Positions 1 through 10,588 of a stretch of DNA of 64,000 nucleotides are shown here, one piece after another. The notes under the pieces were generated by a model, which did no database searches, had not been told where the DNA came from, and saw only the letters and a program-made list of their open reading frames with translations. The stretch spans positions 27,917 through 91,916 of the forward strand of contig NZ_CALMFY010000236.1 in the NCBI RefSeq assembly GCF_937863485.1. The letters are read 5' to 3'. Within the stretch, counting starts at the first letter, position 1. Each line of letters starts with the position of its first letter. Origin of the DNA: an uncultured Nostoc sp. Its GTDB lineage: Bacteria > Cyanobacteriota > Cyanobacteriia > Cyanobacteriales > Nostocaceae. The position numbers and the translations under genes were made by a program.

Positions 1-1
1 T

Positions 2-196
2 GTTGTCATAGTGGGGTTGACTTATATGTCTGTAGGACTATATTGGTTGAGTCCCTTAATTGCATCAATAGTTGGAGGAATAATTTTGATAGGACTATAT
101 TTATGGCAATGGCAATATTTATCTATAGATGTGCGTTATAGACTAATTAAACTATTTTATAAATTTACATCTTTAAGCTATAAGCATCCGACTTGA
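2..196 (+). CDS. C-terminal part of an integral membrane protein (possibly polysaccharide flippase), truncated by the window edge
   Basis: Open frame runs off the left edge; hydrophobic segments; next to polysaccharide genes. Confidence 0.45.
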   Translation, partial: VVIVGLTYMSVGLYWLSPLIASIVGGIILIGLYLWQWQYLSIDVRYRLIKLFYKFTSLSYKHPT

Positions 197-354
197 GTCT
201 TGCTAAGTATACTGAAAACCAAAGTTTTCTTCGGCAACCTTTTAGTCAGCTTGGATTTTCAAAAATCAAATGGATTTTTATAGTCAAGATTAACATCAAA
301 TCTAAACTAGAAGTTGACGAATTCTAGTTTTTTGTCCAACTAAATGGATATGGG

Positions 355-1815
355 ATGATAAGTTACAGAACTACTACATTCACAAAAATGAATAAACTTT
401 CTTATTTAGACACAACATTAGTATTTCTACTAATATTTTCAGTTATTCCAGGTTTTTTTAGCCTTTTTGAATTGTCTTTGGGAATTTTTGCTGCTATTCC
501 TTTAATTCTGATGATGCGATTGTCAGTGTTAGATGGAAGTTTGGAAACTCGGATGCTATCAATAAGCTATTCAATCAGTCAATTTATTTGTTGGGTCATT
601 GGGTTCTTAGGTTGCATATATTTTCTATCTCCAAAAGGCTTCAATATTGGGACTCATACCGTAGTTACAATGGTTTTGATTAACCTAATAATGTGGGGAA
701 GTTTAATAGGTACTTTAATTGCTGAACCTTTTAAAAAATCTCAGTCGAAAAGCTTAAATTATAATGAACCAATCACAAATGAATTAACCTCTAAAGGATT
801 TCAAATAACTGGTGCAATTTTTGTATTTTTTCTTGTTGTCAATTATTTAAGTGGTGGTTTTTTCGCTAGGCAACAGATTGGAAACATGGTGGAGCCTGGA
901 ACCATATTATACTTTTTAAGTGCTTTTAGTACATTGCAGTATTTATTTTTTGTATTCTTAGGATTTCGCTTAAATCGACCACTTCTGAATCAATCAAATA
1001 TTGTTAATCTAATAATTGTGCTTTTCTGTATGCTAATAGCTAGTCTAACTGGTGGACGTGGCATGAGTATTCGGATGCTTATTTATACCATTTTAGGAAG
1101 CTTTTATTCAAAGCTTAAGTCTAAAGATATCAAAAAATTTATTGTAATTTCAATCCCATTTGTTTTGTTTTTTACTATTATAATTGGCAATGTTAGAGGA
1201 AACTTAGATTTTAGTGAATCTATAAATCTAGTTACTCGTATAACACTTATAGGTAAAGCTGCCACTGGAAATTTAGAAGCAACAGGATCTGATTATGATG
1301 ATCCTCTTTATAGTACTTTTACGAGAATCGCAGAGCCTACAGGACAAATAGTAATCGATCATGTTGCTGAGACTGGATCTTATATTGGGTTACGCAACTT
1401 TGAGCGTATTGCAACAGCATTTATGCCTAAAATTATAGGCGACAAAGAGCCTATGGATGATGGAGGGGAAAGATTAAGAGATGAATATGGTGTATATATC
1501 ACTCAATTTACTAACGCACCTATAACTTCTATGGCTGATGCTTTTGAGAGGGGAGGTTATGTAGCAGTTTTTATGTTTTCACTAATTATGTCTTTCTACT
1601 TAACAAAACTAAGTGGATATATTGGCAGGTTAAAAAAACAATTACTAAAAATAACTTTAAGGATATCTTTTGCTTACACTTGCTCTGTACTTTATGCTCC
1701 AAGTATTCTTGGATGCATTAGCGTTGTAACTTACAATTTTATTAGAGATGGTTTGTTGATATGGGCTTTGATATTTGTGCTAGAAGCAACAACAAAAAAA
1801 ATTAAAAGTGTATAG
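355..1815 (+). CDS. O-antigen/EPS polymerase-like multi-pass membrane protein (Wzy-like)
   Basis: 486 aa, many hydrophobic helices, within a glycosyltransferase cluster. Confidence 0.6.
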   Translation: MISYRTTTFTKMNKLSYLDTTLVFLLIFSVIPGFFSLFELSLGIFAAIPLILMMRLSVLDGSLETRMLSISYSISQFICWVIGFLGCIYFLSPKGFNIGTHTVVTMVLINLIMWGSLIGTLIAEPFKKSQSKSLNYNEPITNELTSKGFQITGAIFVFFLVVNYLSGGFFARQQIGNMVEPGTILYFLSAFSTLQYLFFVFLGFRLNRPLLNQSNIVNLIIVLFCMLIASLTGGRGMSIRMLIYTILGSFYSKLKSKDIKKFIVISIPFVLFFTIIIGNVRGNLDFSESINLVTRITLIGKAATGNLEATGSDYDDPLYSTFTRIAEPTGQIVIDHVAETGSYIGLRNFERIATAFMPKIIGDKEPMDDGGERLRDEYGVYITQFTNAPITSMADAFERGGYVAVFMFSLIMSFYLTKLSGYIGRLKKQLLKITLRISFAYTCSVLYAPSILGCISVVTYNFIRDGLLIWALIFVLEATTKKIKSV

Positions 1816-1904
1816 TAAAAAACCTAGCAAGAAATTCTATAAAAGTAAGCTTAACACTTTTTATCAAGACTTTAATTAGGAATTTTTATCATTTCTTTAA
1901 AAAA

Positions 1905-3002
1905 ATGAGGATATTTTTTTTGTTAACAGATGCCTTTGGAGGGCGCGGGGGTATCTCACAGTACAACCGAGACTTTATTAACTGTCTCTGTAGTGCTGAG
2001 AACTGTCATGAAGTAGTAGCTATTCCCCGGAACGTTGTTGATCGTATAGAAACTTTGCCTCAGAAACTCACATATATTACTTCAGGAATAAAAGGTAAGT
2101 TGGCTTACATTTGTACCATTTTTCATACTATCAGAGCCAACCCCAAATTCAATTTAATTGTCTGTGGTCATCTTTATATGCTACCACTTGCCTGGCTAGT
2201 TAAACTGTGGACAAAAGCGCCTATCCTTCTAGAAATCTATGGCATCGAAGCCTGGAAGCCTCATAATAGCCTAGTTAACTATTGTCTTCCAGCAGTAGAT
2301 TATGTTGTCTCTATCAGCCAAATTACATTGGATCGCTTTCAATCTTGGGCAAATATACCCAAAGTGCAACAATTTTTACTGCCAAATGCGATCGCTCTTG
2401 ACCAGTATAGGCATGATGACAAAAATTATGAACTTATTTCCCAGTATGGACTGAAGGAGAAGATAGTTCTGATGACATTGGGACGCTTGGACTCTTATGA
2501 ACGATATAAGGGGTTTGATGAAGTAATCGAGTTGCTGCCTAAATTGAGTGAAATAATTCCTAATTTATCCTACTTAATAGTGGGAGAAGGATCGGATAGA
2601 GAGAGATTAGAAGAAAAAGTGCGATCGCTTAATCTTCAGGCAAAAGTGATTTTCACAGGATTTATTTCTGAAGCCAAAAAAGCCGACCACTATCGCCTAG
2701 CAGATGTTTATGTGATGCCGAGTAAGGGAGAAGGATTTGGCTTTGTTTTTTTAGAAGCAATGGCTTGCGGTATTCCCGTAGTTGCGAGTAAAGTTGATGG
2801 CAGTCGTGAGGCAGTACGAAATGGTTTACTAGGCATTCTTGTTAATCCTGATGATCCAGAAGAAGTAAAGGCGGGAATTCTAGAGGCATTAAAGCGTCCC
2901 AAAGGAGTAATACCACAAGGATTAGAGTATTTTTCCTATGAAAATTTTGAGCGGAGGTGTCATCAGATTTACGACGAAATATTGCAAGCATTTAACGTGT
3001 GA
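1905..3002 (+). CDS. Glycosyltransferase family 4
   Basis: GT4 C-terminal motif PSKGEGFGFVFLEAMACGIPVVASKVDGSREAV. Confidence 0.88.
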   Translation: MRIFFLLTDAFGGRGGISQYNRDFINCLCSAENCHEVVAIPRNVVDRIETLPQKLTYITSGIKGKLAYICTIFHTIRANPKFNLIVCGHLYMLPLAWLVKLWTKAPILLEIYGIEAWKPHNSLVNYCLPAVDYVVSISQITLDRFQSWANIPKVQQFLLPNAIALDQYRHDDKNYELISQYGLKEKIVLMTLGRLDSYERYKGFDEVIELLPKLSEIIPNLSYLIVGEGSDRERLEEKVRSLNLQAKVIFTGFISEAKKADHYRLADVYVMPSKGEGFGFVFLEAMACGIPVVASKVDGSREAVRNGLLGILVNPDDPEEVKAGILEALKRPKGVIPQGLEYFSYENFERRCHQIYDEILQAFNV

Positions 3003-3095
3003 AAAGTTTTCTGAATTGCAATTCAAGAATCACTCAAAAACTCTGCTCAAAATCACAGTTATATTGCTCAATTTACCAATCAAATCCTTAAACAC

Positions 3096-4967
3096 ATGTG
3101 CGGTATATACGGTTACATAGGCAGAGGAGACTTTAATTCATCAAATGTATTAGCTGCTCTGCATCATCGAGGCCCTGATTCCCAAGGTACATGGCAAAGA
3201 AATGTAGGAGCAAACCACATTCACTTACTGCATACTCGTCTGGCAATTCTTGACCTTAGTCCTGCTGGGCATCAGCCTATGGTAGATGTAAAAACAGGTA
3301 ATGTGATTATTTTTAACGGGGAAATTTATAACTTCTTGGAACTACGCCAAGAATTGAAAGCACAGGGTATAGAGTTTACCTCTCATAGTGATACAGAAGT
3401 TTTGTTATTAGGTTATCGTGTCTGGGGTGAGCAAATAGTAGAACGCCTAGACGGTATGTTTGCTTTTTTATTGTTTGACTCTATTCAACAACGCCTGTTA
3501 GTAGCACGGGATCACATTGGAATTAAACCACTATACTATGCTCAAACTCGCGGCGGAGGCATTGCTTTAGCATCGGAAGTACGGGCATTAATTACGTCTG
3601 GATTAGTAGCAACAGACTGGGATGAACAGAGTATCTATGAGTATTTAATATCTGGCAGCATCCAAGAGCCACGGACTATCCGACAAGCGATTAAGGCTTT
3701 TCCCCCTGCTCATTATGCTTATATTGATTTGCAGACAGACTTAGCCACTATATCTACCCCTATTCGTTATTGGAATTTAGCCCAACACGTATGCAATCAC
3801 ATAGGAAAACCGACATCTCACATAAGTCATACCGAAGTTTTGCTAGATACTCTTAAAGAGCAACTCATTGCTGATGTTCCTGTGGGTTTATTTTTGTCAG
3901 CCGGGATAGACAGTACAGTGCTTGCTAGTATGCTAGCTCCAGTTATGCAAGGTCATCTCTCCACTTTTACCTTCGATTTACAAGACTCTACTAAAGATGA
4001 GAGTAATTTGGCAGCTATGACTGCACAAAAACTCCAGCTAAAACATCATGTAGCTTATCTATCTCATAAAACGCTAAGTACTTGGTTAGTTGATAGCTTT
4101 ACAGCAATGGATCAACCATCATCAGATGGTACAAATACTTATCTTATTTCTAGAGCTTCATTACAACATGGTATAACCGTTGTTCTTAGTGGTTGTGGTG
4201 CAGATGAGTTACATGGTGGCTATCGTCATTTTGTTTCCATACCAAAGTTATATCAACTAGGAAAGTGTTTGGGTGGCATGAAGTCTCTACTTCTGCCTTG
4301 GATAGAAAATATCAAGGGCTGGCGTAAGAATTCTATTTATCAAGAAAGATTAAATCTTTTATTCCAGCAAATAGATTCACCTTCCAGAATGTTAAGAGAA
4401 ACGCGGCGTTTCTTTACCCCTAAGCAAATATCTGACTTTTGGACTGTAGCACCAGATTTTTACAATCCAGTGGCAAATTGGGATGATGATACAGATAACA
4501 AACTTAATCTTGATGTGGAGACTTTAATTTCTCTTGGTGAAATTAAAGGCTATCTGAGAAATACCTTACTAAGAGATAGCGACTGGGCTACAATGGCGAA
4601 TCAGCAAGAACTACGCGTACCCTATTTAGGTAGGCGCTATATAGAAAAAGTAATGCAAATTCCTTGGAGTGAGAAACGAACAACTAAAAAACAGAAAAAG
4701 CCCCTTTTATCTGGTCAGATTCCACCAACCTTACAGCACGCTCTGAACCGTCAGAAAACAGGCTTCGATTTAGATTATGCAATGTATTTAAGCGGGCCTC
4801 TGCGAGACTGTTTACACGCAGCTTTTACTCACCTTAATCAAGCTCACGGCTTTCAACTAAATGCTGACCGAGTAGAACATGATTTAAAAATTAGCGACCC
4901 GACAAAACAAGTTCGTCGTTACTGGGCGCTGACGAGCCTTGGGTTTTATCTGCAAAATCATAGCTAG
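3096..4967 (+). CDS. asnB: Asparagine synthase (glutamine-hydrolysing)
   Basis: N-terminal MCGIYGYIG, FNGEIYN, SAGIDSTVLASM synthetase PP-loop. Confidence 0.92.
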   Translation: MCGIYGYIGRGDFNSSNVLAALHHRGPDSQGTWQRNVGANHIHLLHTRLAILDLSPAGHQPMVDVKTGNVIIFNGEIYNFLELRQELKAQGIEFTSHSDTEVLLLGYRVWGEQIVERLDGMFAFLLFDSIQQRLLVARDHIGIKPLYYAQTRGGGIALASEVRALITSGLVATDWDEQSIYEYLISGSIQEPRTIRQAIKAFPPAHYAYIDLQTDLATISTPIRYWNLAQHVCNHIGKPTSHISHTEVLLDTLKEQLIADVPVGLFLSAGIDSTVLASMLAPVMQGHLSTFTFDLQDSTKDESNLAAMTAQKLQLKHHVAYLSHKTLSTWLVDSFTAMDQPSSDGTNTYLISRASLQHGITVVLSGCGADELHGGYRHFVSIPKLYQLGKCLGGMKSLLLPWIENIKGWRKNSIYQERLNLLFQQIDSPSRMLRETRRFFTPKQISDFWTVAPDFYNPVANWDDDTDNKLNLDVETLISLGEIKGYLRNTLLRDSDWATMANQQELRVPYLGRRYIEKVMQIPWSEKRTTKKQKKPLLSGQIPPTLQHALNRQKTGFDLDYAMYLSGPLRDCLHAAFTHLNQAHGFQLNADRVEHDLKISDPTKQVRRYWALTSLGFYLQNHS

Positions 4968-4973
4968 CTAGTA

Positions 4974-6161
4974 ATGCAAAACCAACTCAAGATTCTGCAC
5001 TACATCCCCGTTTACGCCCCCGCTTGGCAGTTCGGTGGCCCTGTACTTAGTGTTAGCCAACTTTGTGAAGGATTAGCCGCCCTTGGTCATCAAGTAGAAG
5101 TGTTTACTTCTAATGCTGGGTTAAATAATCAATCAGAATTGCCCCTCAATCAGCCAGTCATCCGTAATGGAGTCAAAGTCACATATTTTCAGCAAGAACC
5201 AGGAATTGGTATTCATTGCCCAGGTATGGAGGAAGCAGTAACAGCAAGAGCCAGGGAATTTGACATTATCCATGTCACAGGTGTTTGGCAGCGTACTAGT
5301 GGAGCGGCTTGCAAAGCAGCCAAAAATCAAGGTGTTCCTTATGTTGTTTCCCCTAGAGGCGCACTTGGACCTTACTCCTGGCAGCAGAAAACAGCTAAAA
5401 AAATACTGTATTATTTATGGCAAGAACGCTTCAATGTGACAAATGCAGATGGTATCCACTACACTAGCAAGCAAGAATTACAGGAGTGTCGTTGGCTAAA
5501 ACTACCAGGAAAATCTTTTATCGTTCCCAATGGCTTAAACACTGAATTTTGGCAACCTGCTTTAGAAGCAGCAAAAGCATGGCGTAAATCTCAAAACCTT
5601 AATGAAGATGACTTTATCCTTTTGAATATAGGCCGTCTCCACCATAAAAAAGGGTTAGATTTATTACCTCAGGCTTTAGCACCGTTACGACATCTCAAAT
5701 GGCGGATGGTTTTTGTCGGCGGTGATGATGATGGTACTAAAGCAAAACTACAGCAGCATTTTCAATCTGCAAATCTATCAGACAGAGTTATCTTTCTAGA
5801 AAGATGCGAACCTAAGACACTGCCAGCAATATACTCTGCTGCTAATTTGTTTGTCTTGCCCAGCCGTCATGAAAATTTTGGTAATGTCGTTGTCGAGTCT
5901 CTAGCCTGTAAATGTCCTGTTTTAATTTCCGACAAAGTTGGGCTACATGATGAGGTAGCTGAAGGTGGCGTGGGGTGGGTACGTTCTAGAGTTGCATCAG
6001 AGTGGACTGAGGCTATTGGGGAATTGATTCAATTTTCTTGCAAAATGCAAACCCTAAAATTTAAATCCAGAGCATGGATAAAAAATATTTTCTCAATTGA
6101 TAAAACTTCTATGGACACAAAAAATTATTATATTCGCATCAGAGATAACCATTGTGCTTAA
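4974..6161 (+). CDS. Glycosyltransferase family 4
   Basis: HYIPVYAPAWQFGGPVLSVSQL N-terminus; PSRHENFGNVVVESLACKCPVL motif. Confidence 0.87.
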   Translation: MQNQLKILHYIPVYAPAWQFGGPVLSVSQLCEGLAALGHQVEVFTSNAGLNNQSELPLNQPVIRNGVKVTYFQQEPGIGIHCPGMEEAVTARAREFDIIHVTGVWQRTSGAACKAAKNQGVPYVVSPRGALGPYSWQQKTAKKILYYLWQERFNVTNADGIHYTSKQELQECRWLKLPGKSFIVPNGLNTEFWQPALEAAKAWRKSQNLNEDDFILLNIGRLHHKKGLDLLPQALAPLRHLKWRMVFVGGDDDGTKAKLQQHFQSANLSDRVIFLERCEPKTLPAIYSAANLFVLPSRHENFGNVVVESLACKCPVLISDKVGLHDEVAEGGVGWVRSRVASEWTEAIGELIQFSCKMQTLKFKSRAWIKNIFSIDKTSMDTKNYYIRIRDNHCA

Positions 6162-6915
6162 TAATTTATATCGTTTCTCTAATGAGCTACTGATAGTTAA
6201 AAAACTTCTCCCTTTACCTTTATATATTCGTTGGATATCAGGAATAACAAAATATTTTAATGTTTTAATAAAAACCAAAAGTTTAGGAGTATTAGATAAA
6301 AGTTTAAATGAATCATTTAGTATAACGTTTAATGATAAAAGACTTTATTTCAAAAACATTGATTTTGGAGTTATACGTGAAGTATATGGTCATTTATGTT
6401 ACACTGAAACACGTAAATTAAAAGATGCAAAATACATATTAGATTTAGGAGCAAATGGTGGAGCATTTACAATATTTGCACTTGCTGAAGCACCTCAAGC
6501 ACAAGTTTATGCAGTAGAAGCACAATCAAAATTTGTCAATATCATTAAACATAATGTTAAACAAAATTTATATGAAAATCGTCTAGTAGTTAAATGTGCC
6601 GTAGTTGGTGGATTCTATGATGATTGGACACAATCCTTATTAAAATCCACTCCTAAAATACAAAAATTTAATATTTATGAATATATAGAAACTGTAGGAA
6701 CTTGTGACTTTTTGAAATGTGACGTTGAAGGTGGTGAATTTCATTTATTCCAAGGAGATTTATCTTGGACTCAAGCTGTTAAAAGTATGGCATTAGAATA
6801 TCATCCAGATAAAGGTAATCCAGATGAACTAGAGAAGATTTTACAATCACAGGGCTTTCTAGTGAAGCGAGCAGATCACAAACACCTTGGCTACTTCTAT
6901 TGTACAAGAGAATAA
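6097..6915 (+). CDS. FkbM family methyltransferase
   Basis: ILDLGANGGAFTIFALAEAP...VYAVEAQ; FLKCDVEGGEF; start uncertain, overlaps upstream gene by 65 bp. Confidence 0.8.
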   Translation: MIKLLWTQKIIIFASEITIVLNNLYRFSNELLIVKKLLPLPLYIRWISGITKYFNVLIKTKSLGVLDKSLNESFSITFNDKRLYFKNIDFGVIREVYGHLCYTETRKLKDAKYILDLGANGGAFTIFALAEAPQAQVYAVEAQSKFVNIIKHNVKQNLYENRLVVKCAVVGGFYDDWTQSLLKSTPKIQKFNIYEYIETVGTCDFLKCDVEGGEFHLFQGDLSWTQAVKSMALEYHPDKGNPDELEKILQSQGFLVKRADHKHLGYFYCTRE

Positions 6916-6921
6916 CTACCT

Positions 6922-7755
6922 ATGAATTCAGATATTAGTGCAGCTATTCTTACTAAAAATGAAGTTTGCAATCTTAAACGGTGTATAGAATCTTTACAGT
7001 GGTGTGACGAAGTTATTGTCTTAGACTCAGGCAGCACTGACGGAACAATACAATTGGCAGAATCACTGGGAGCCAAAGTGTTTACCCATATTCCATCTCT
7101 ACCGTTCAAAATTTCTGAGCAGCGCAACTGGGCTTTACAAAATTGTAATTTAAAGAGTGAATGGGTGCTATTTATAGATGCTGATGAGGTTATTCCATCC
7201 AATTTAGCAACAGAAATTCAGCGTGTATGTTCTGCCAGTAATCAACAATATAATGCTTATGAGCTACCTGCGCGTTATCTGTTTTGGGGTAAATGGCTCA
7301 AACTTACACAAGGATATCCTAATTGGCATTCCCGTTTACTTAAACTAGGAGAAGTCACTTTTATAGGTGGTGTTTGGGAACACTTTGCTTCAGGTGCTAA
7401 AGTTGGGAAAATTAATATTCCTTATGATCATTATGCTAATTCTAAAGGATTTAGAGATTGGTTAGAACGGCATGATCGTTATTCTTCTTGGGATGCTCAA
7501 AAAGTTGTGGAATTTTTGGAAACAGGCAAAGCATCTGCTCTAGGAACTGAACGCAAACTAAAACTTAGATTATTAGCAGCTAAACTTTGGTTTATACGCC
7601 CCATTATCAGATTTATACAGATGTATTTTATAAGATTAGGTTTTTTAGAAGGAATAACGGCTCTTATTTTCTGTCTCCTCTATGCCATGTATGAATTTAT
7701 GATAGTAGTCAAAATCATAGAACTGAGACGTAAAAAATCTGGATTAGCTCTTTGA
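6922..7755 (+). CDS. Glycosyltransferase family 2 (WaaE/KdtX-like)
   Basis: AAILTKNEVCNLKRCIESLQWCDEVIVLDSGSTDGT; FIDADE. Confidence 0.88.
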   Translation: MNSDISAAILTKNEVCNLKRCIESLQWCDEVIVLDSGSTDGTIQLAESLGAKVFTHIPSLPFKISEQRNWALQNCNLKSEWVLFIDADEVIPSNLATEIQRVCSASNQQYNAYELPARYLFWGKWLKLTQGYPNWHSRLLKLGEVTFIGGVWEHFASGAKVGKINIPYDHYANSKGFRDWLERHDRYSSWDAQKVVEFLETGKASALGTERKLKLRLLAAKLWFIRPIIRFIQMYFIRLGFLEGITALIFCLLYAMYEFMIVVKIIELRRKKSGLAL

Positions 7756-7773
7756 TGATTCCACAATAAATAC

Positions 7774-8961
7774 ATGGAACAAATTACAATTATCACTCAA
7801 TACTTCTACCCTAGCCATGCTGCTACTGCCCAACTAATGACCGATTTAGCCAAAGGACTTTCCCAAAAAGGCTATCAGATAAATATATTCACAGGGACTC
7901 AGGCAAAAGACACTACTCCTGAATTATCAAATCAAGCCATAATCAACCGTGCCTTCTCTCCTATTGCAGCCAGCACTAGCATTTTAAGTAAAATTATTAG
8001 CTCAATATTTTTTCTTTTAGATGCTTTAAAATATGTGATATTACTACCTCGCCCTACGCCACTTTTAATCGCTTCTAATCCACCATATGCTGGAATTTTA
8101 GGCACTATTTTTAAAATTGTTCGTGGTGGAAAATATCATTTTTTACTCCAAGATATCTTTCCAGAATCTGCTGTGATGTCTGGCATTATTCAGCAAAATA
8201 GCTTTTCAGTTATATTTTTAAAAAAATTAATTTATTTAACTTACAAATATGCTGACAATATTATTGTCCTCAGTACTTCCATGCAGTGTTTTTTGGAGAA
8301 TAAATATCCGGAGTTAAAAGAAAAAATCAAAGTAATTGAGAATTGGGCAGTAGAAGATATTATTAGTTGTGATAAACAAGCAAATGATTTTGCTCAACAG
8401 TATAACCTTGACAAGGTTTTTACAGTTTTATATTCAGGTAATCTGGGTAGATTGCATGATATAGAAACCATTGCTGAAGCAGCCAATATACTTAAAAATA
8501 CTCCTATTCAGTTTGTCTTTATTGGTGATGGGGCTAAAACAAAAGTAGTAAAGCAAGCAATTCAATCCAACAAACTAAAAAATATCCTCTTATTACCTTA
8601 CCAGCCCAGAGAAATATTACACCTCTCTCTTACCGCTTGTGACCTTTCATTGGTCAGCTTAATACCAGGCGCAGAATCAATAGTAGCTCCTTCTAAACTC
8701 TACGGTATGTTAGCAGCAGGAAGGGGAATTATTGCTATCTCCTCAGCAAACTCATACATTGACCAATTATTAACAAATTCTGGTTGCGGTATTAATACCT
8801 CTCCTAATAACCCTCAACACCTTGCCAATTTAATCAATGAATTAGCTAGTGATAGTATAAAAGTTAAGTTGATGGGAGAGAAAGCACGTCAAGTCTACGA
8901 AAGCAAATATACTTTCAAACGGGCGCTGGCTGAATACGAAAAGCTCCTATTTGGTATTTAA
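7774..8961 (+). CDS. Glycosyltransferase family 4 (WbuB/WcaI-like)
   Basis: ITQYFYPSHAATAQLMTDLAKGL; VLYSGNLGRLHDIETI; PSKLYGMLAAGRG. Confidence 0.83.
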   Translation: MEQITIITQYFYPSHAATAQLMTDLAKGLSQKGYQINIFTGTQAKDTTPELSNQAIINRAFSPIAASTSILSKIISSIFFLLDALKYVILLPRPTPLLIASNPPYAGILGTIFKIVRGGKYHFLLQDIFPESAVMSGIIQQNSFSVIFLKKLIYLTYKYADNIIVLSTSMQCFLENKYPELKEKIKVIENWAVEDIISCDKQANDFAQQYNLDKVFTVLYSGNLGRLHDIETIAEAANILKNTPIQFVFIGDGAKTKVVKQAIQSNKLKNILLLPYQPREILHLSLTACDLSLVSLIPGAESIVAPSKLYGMLAAGRGIIAISSANSYIDQLLTNSGCGINTSPNNPQHLANLINELASDSIKVKLMGEKARQVYESKYTFKRALAEYEKLLFGI

Positions 8962-9024
8962 TCAAACCTGTAACTTTGAGCTTATTAAGTAAGTGGGCGG
9001 GCAAATGTAGATACACCACGGGAT

Positions 9025-9052
9025 AGGGGCGCACAGCTAACTGTGCGCCCCT
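9025..9052. terminator. Hairpin between convergent genes (probable bidirectional terminator)
   Basis: AGGGGCGCACAG-CTAA-CTGTGCGCCCCT, perfect 12-bp stem. Confidence 0.65.
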
Positions 9053-9893
9053 ACTTATTGCCGCACAATAAGCCAAACCGAATTAACCCACGCTGATAAC
9101 CGCGACGCATTAATCCTAGTGATAATGCCCCTTGGATGGTAGCCCAACCAGCATTTAGTAAGCCCCAAAGCGCTTGGGGAGTGAATGCGGAATCAATCAC
9201 CACATTCCAAAAGGGGGCGACAGCGGTTGACCAATCAGCAGTGCGGATATTATGTAATGGTAGTTGATGGGCGATCGCTTCGTACTCTGGCAAAGAAATC
9301 ACATAAGGCAAACAATACACCCGATAAATATCCTGCAAGTGTTTTTGTTCATCCGCCGTTAGTGGGGACTCATCAGTTGGTCGATGACACCAAGTCACCA
9401 TAATTAACTTGCCACCAGGCTTCAATACTCGGTAGCATTCCTGGAGAAACTTCTTTTTGTCTGGCATATGTTCACCGCTTTCCAGTGACCAAACTAAGTC
9501 AAAAGAATCGTCAGCAAAAGGCATTGCTTGAGCATTTGCAACTTGGAACTGTGTTCTCAGACTCAAATTAGCCTCCAGGGCGCGTTCCGTTGCTCTCGCG
9601 GCTTGCACAGAACTCAGTGTAATTCCTGTAGCCTTAGCATTAAACTTTTGTGCAAGGTATAAAGAACTGCCGCCAATGCCACAACCCACATCTAGGATAT
9701 TTTCTGCTGCTTGTACCCCTGCCCAATTGAGCAGTTCTTCGATTAAATCAATTTGAGCCTGACGGCGGTCTTTTTTCTGGGTACCATCGACGCCGTAATA
9801 GCCGTGGTGCATGTGTTCGCCCCAAATCTGTTCCCACAGCCCGGAGGAAGCATCGTAAAATTCCTGGATTTGCTGGTAAAGTGTTGCACTCAT
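9051..9893 (-). CDS. SAM-dependent methyltransferase, gamma-tocopherol methyltransferase-like
   Basis: ILDVGCGIGGSSLYLAQKF; HHGYYG; VWSLESGEHMPDK typical of the tocopherol/sterol methyltransferase family. Confidence 0.75.
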   Translation of the reverse strand: MSATLYQQIQEFYDASSGLWEQIWGEHMHHGYYGVDGTQKKDRRQAQIDLIEELLNWAGVQAAENILDVGCGIGGSSLYLAQKFNAKATGITLSSVQAARATERALEANLSLRTQFQVANAQAMPFADDSFDLVWSLESGEHMPDKKKFLQECYRVLKPGGKLIMVTWCHRPTDESPLTADEQKHLQDIYRVYCLPYVISLPEYEAIAHQLPLHNIRTADWSTAVAPFWNVVIDSAFTPQALWGLLNAGWATIQGALSLGLMRRGYQRGLIRFGLLCGNK

Positions 9894-10090
9894 GAAAAAA
9901 GCAGTGTTAAAACAAAGCCGAATTAAATAAAAACATACAGATAGGCTACCATGTGTGTTTTTATTTAAAATAGAGACTTTCGGTTTGCAGGGATAATAAA
10001 CTCCAGTTTCTCTTGCCTGGAAAAACCTACTGATTTTACCTTAATAAGCTGCCTTTGCTCTCACTTGCATACCGCATGTTTCCGGGATGC

Positions 10091-10342
10091 CTAGCATGGC
10101 TGTAAGGCTTGTCGATAAGTGGCGATCGCAGGCTCTATTTGACCTTGCTTTTCCGAGGCGATCGCTAAGTTAAAATAAGCATTGGCATTGCTGCTATCTA
10201 AATTAATTGCTTTTTGGTATGCTGCGATCGCTTCCTCTAGCTGTGCTTGTTCATACAGCGCTGCTACGCTTGTGGGATTTATCACAAGGCTTTGGCAATA
10301 AGCCGTAATCGCTGCTTCTTTTTCTCCTTGTCGGTGCAACAC
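10091..10342 (-). pseudogene. TPR-repeat fragment
   Basis: EEAIAAYQKAINLDSSNANAYFNLA TPR units only; short, no full domain set. Confidence 0.45.
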
Positions 10343-10588
10343 ATTGTGAAATTACGCATAAAATTACTTGTCTTCGATATTGCAATTCTCTAAAAAAAGT
10401 AAGAGTTACTGAACAGCAGCAACTCTAAACTAACTCAAGTAGAATATACCGAAATAGGTAATTTCCTCATTTTCCTTGTTTACCAAAGTTTATAGCTTTT
10501 CATAACAGTTCAAACCTCAGGAGCATTTCTAGAAAACCCACAAATAATCGCAGTGGACGGATTAAAACTTCAGCGAACTGTATTGCCC

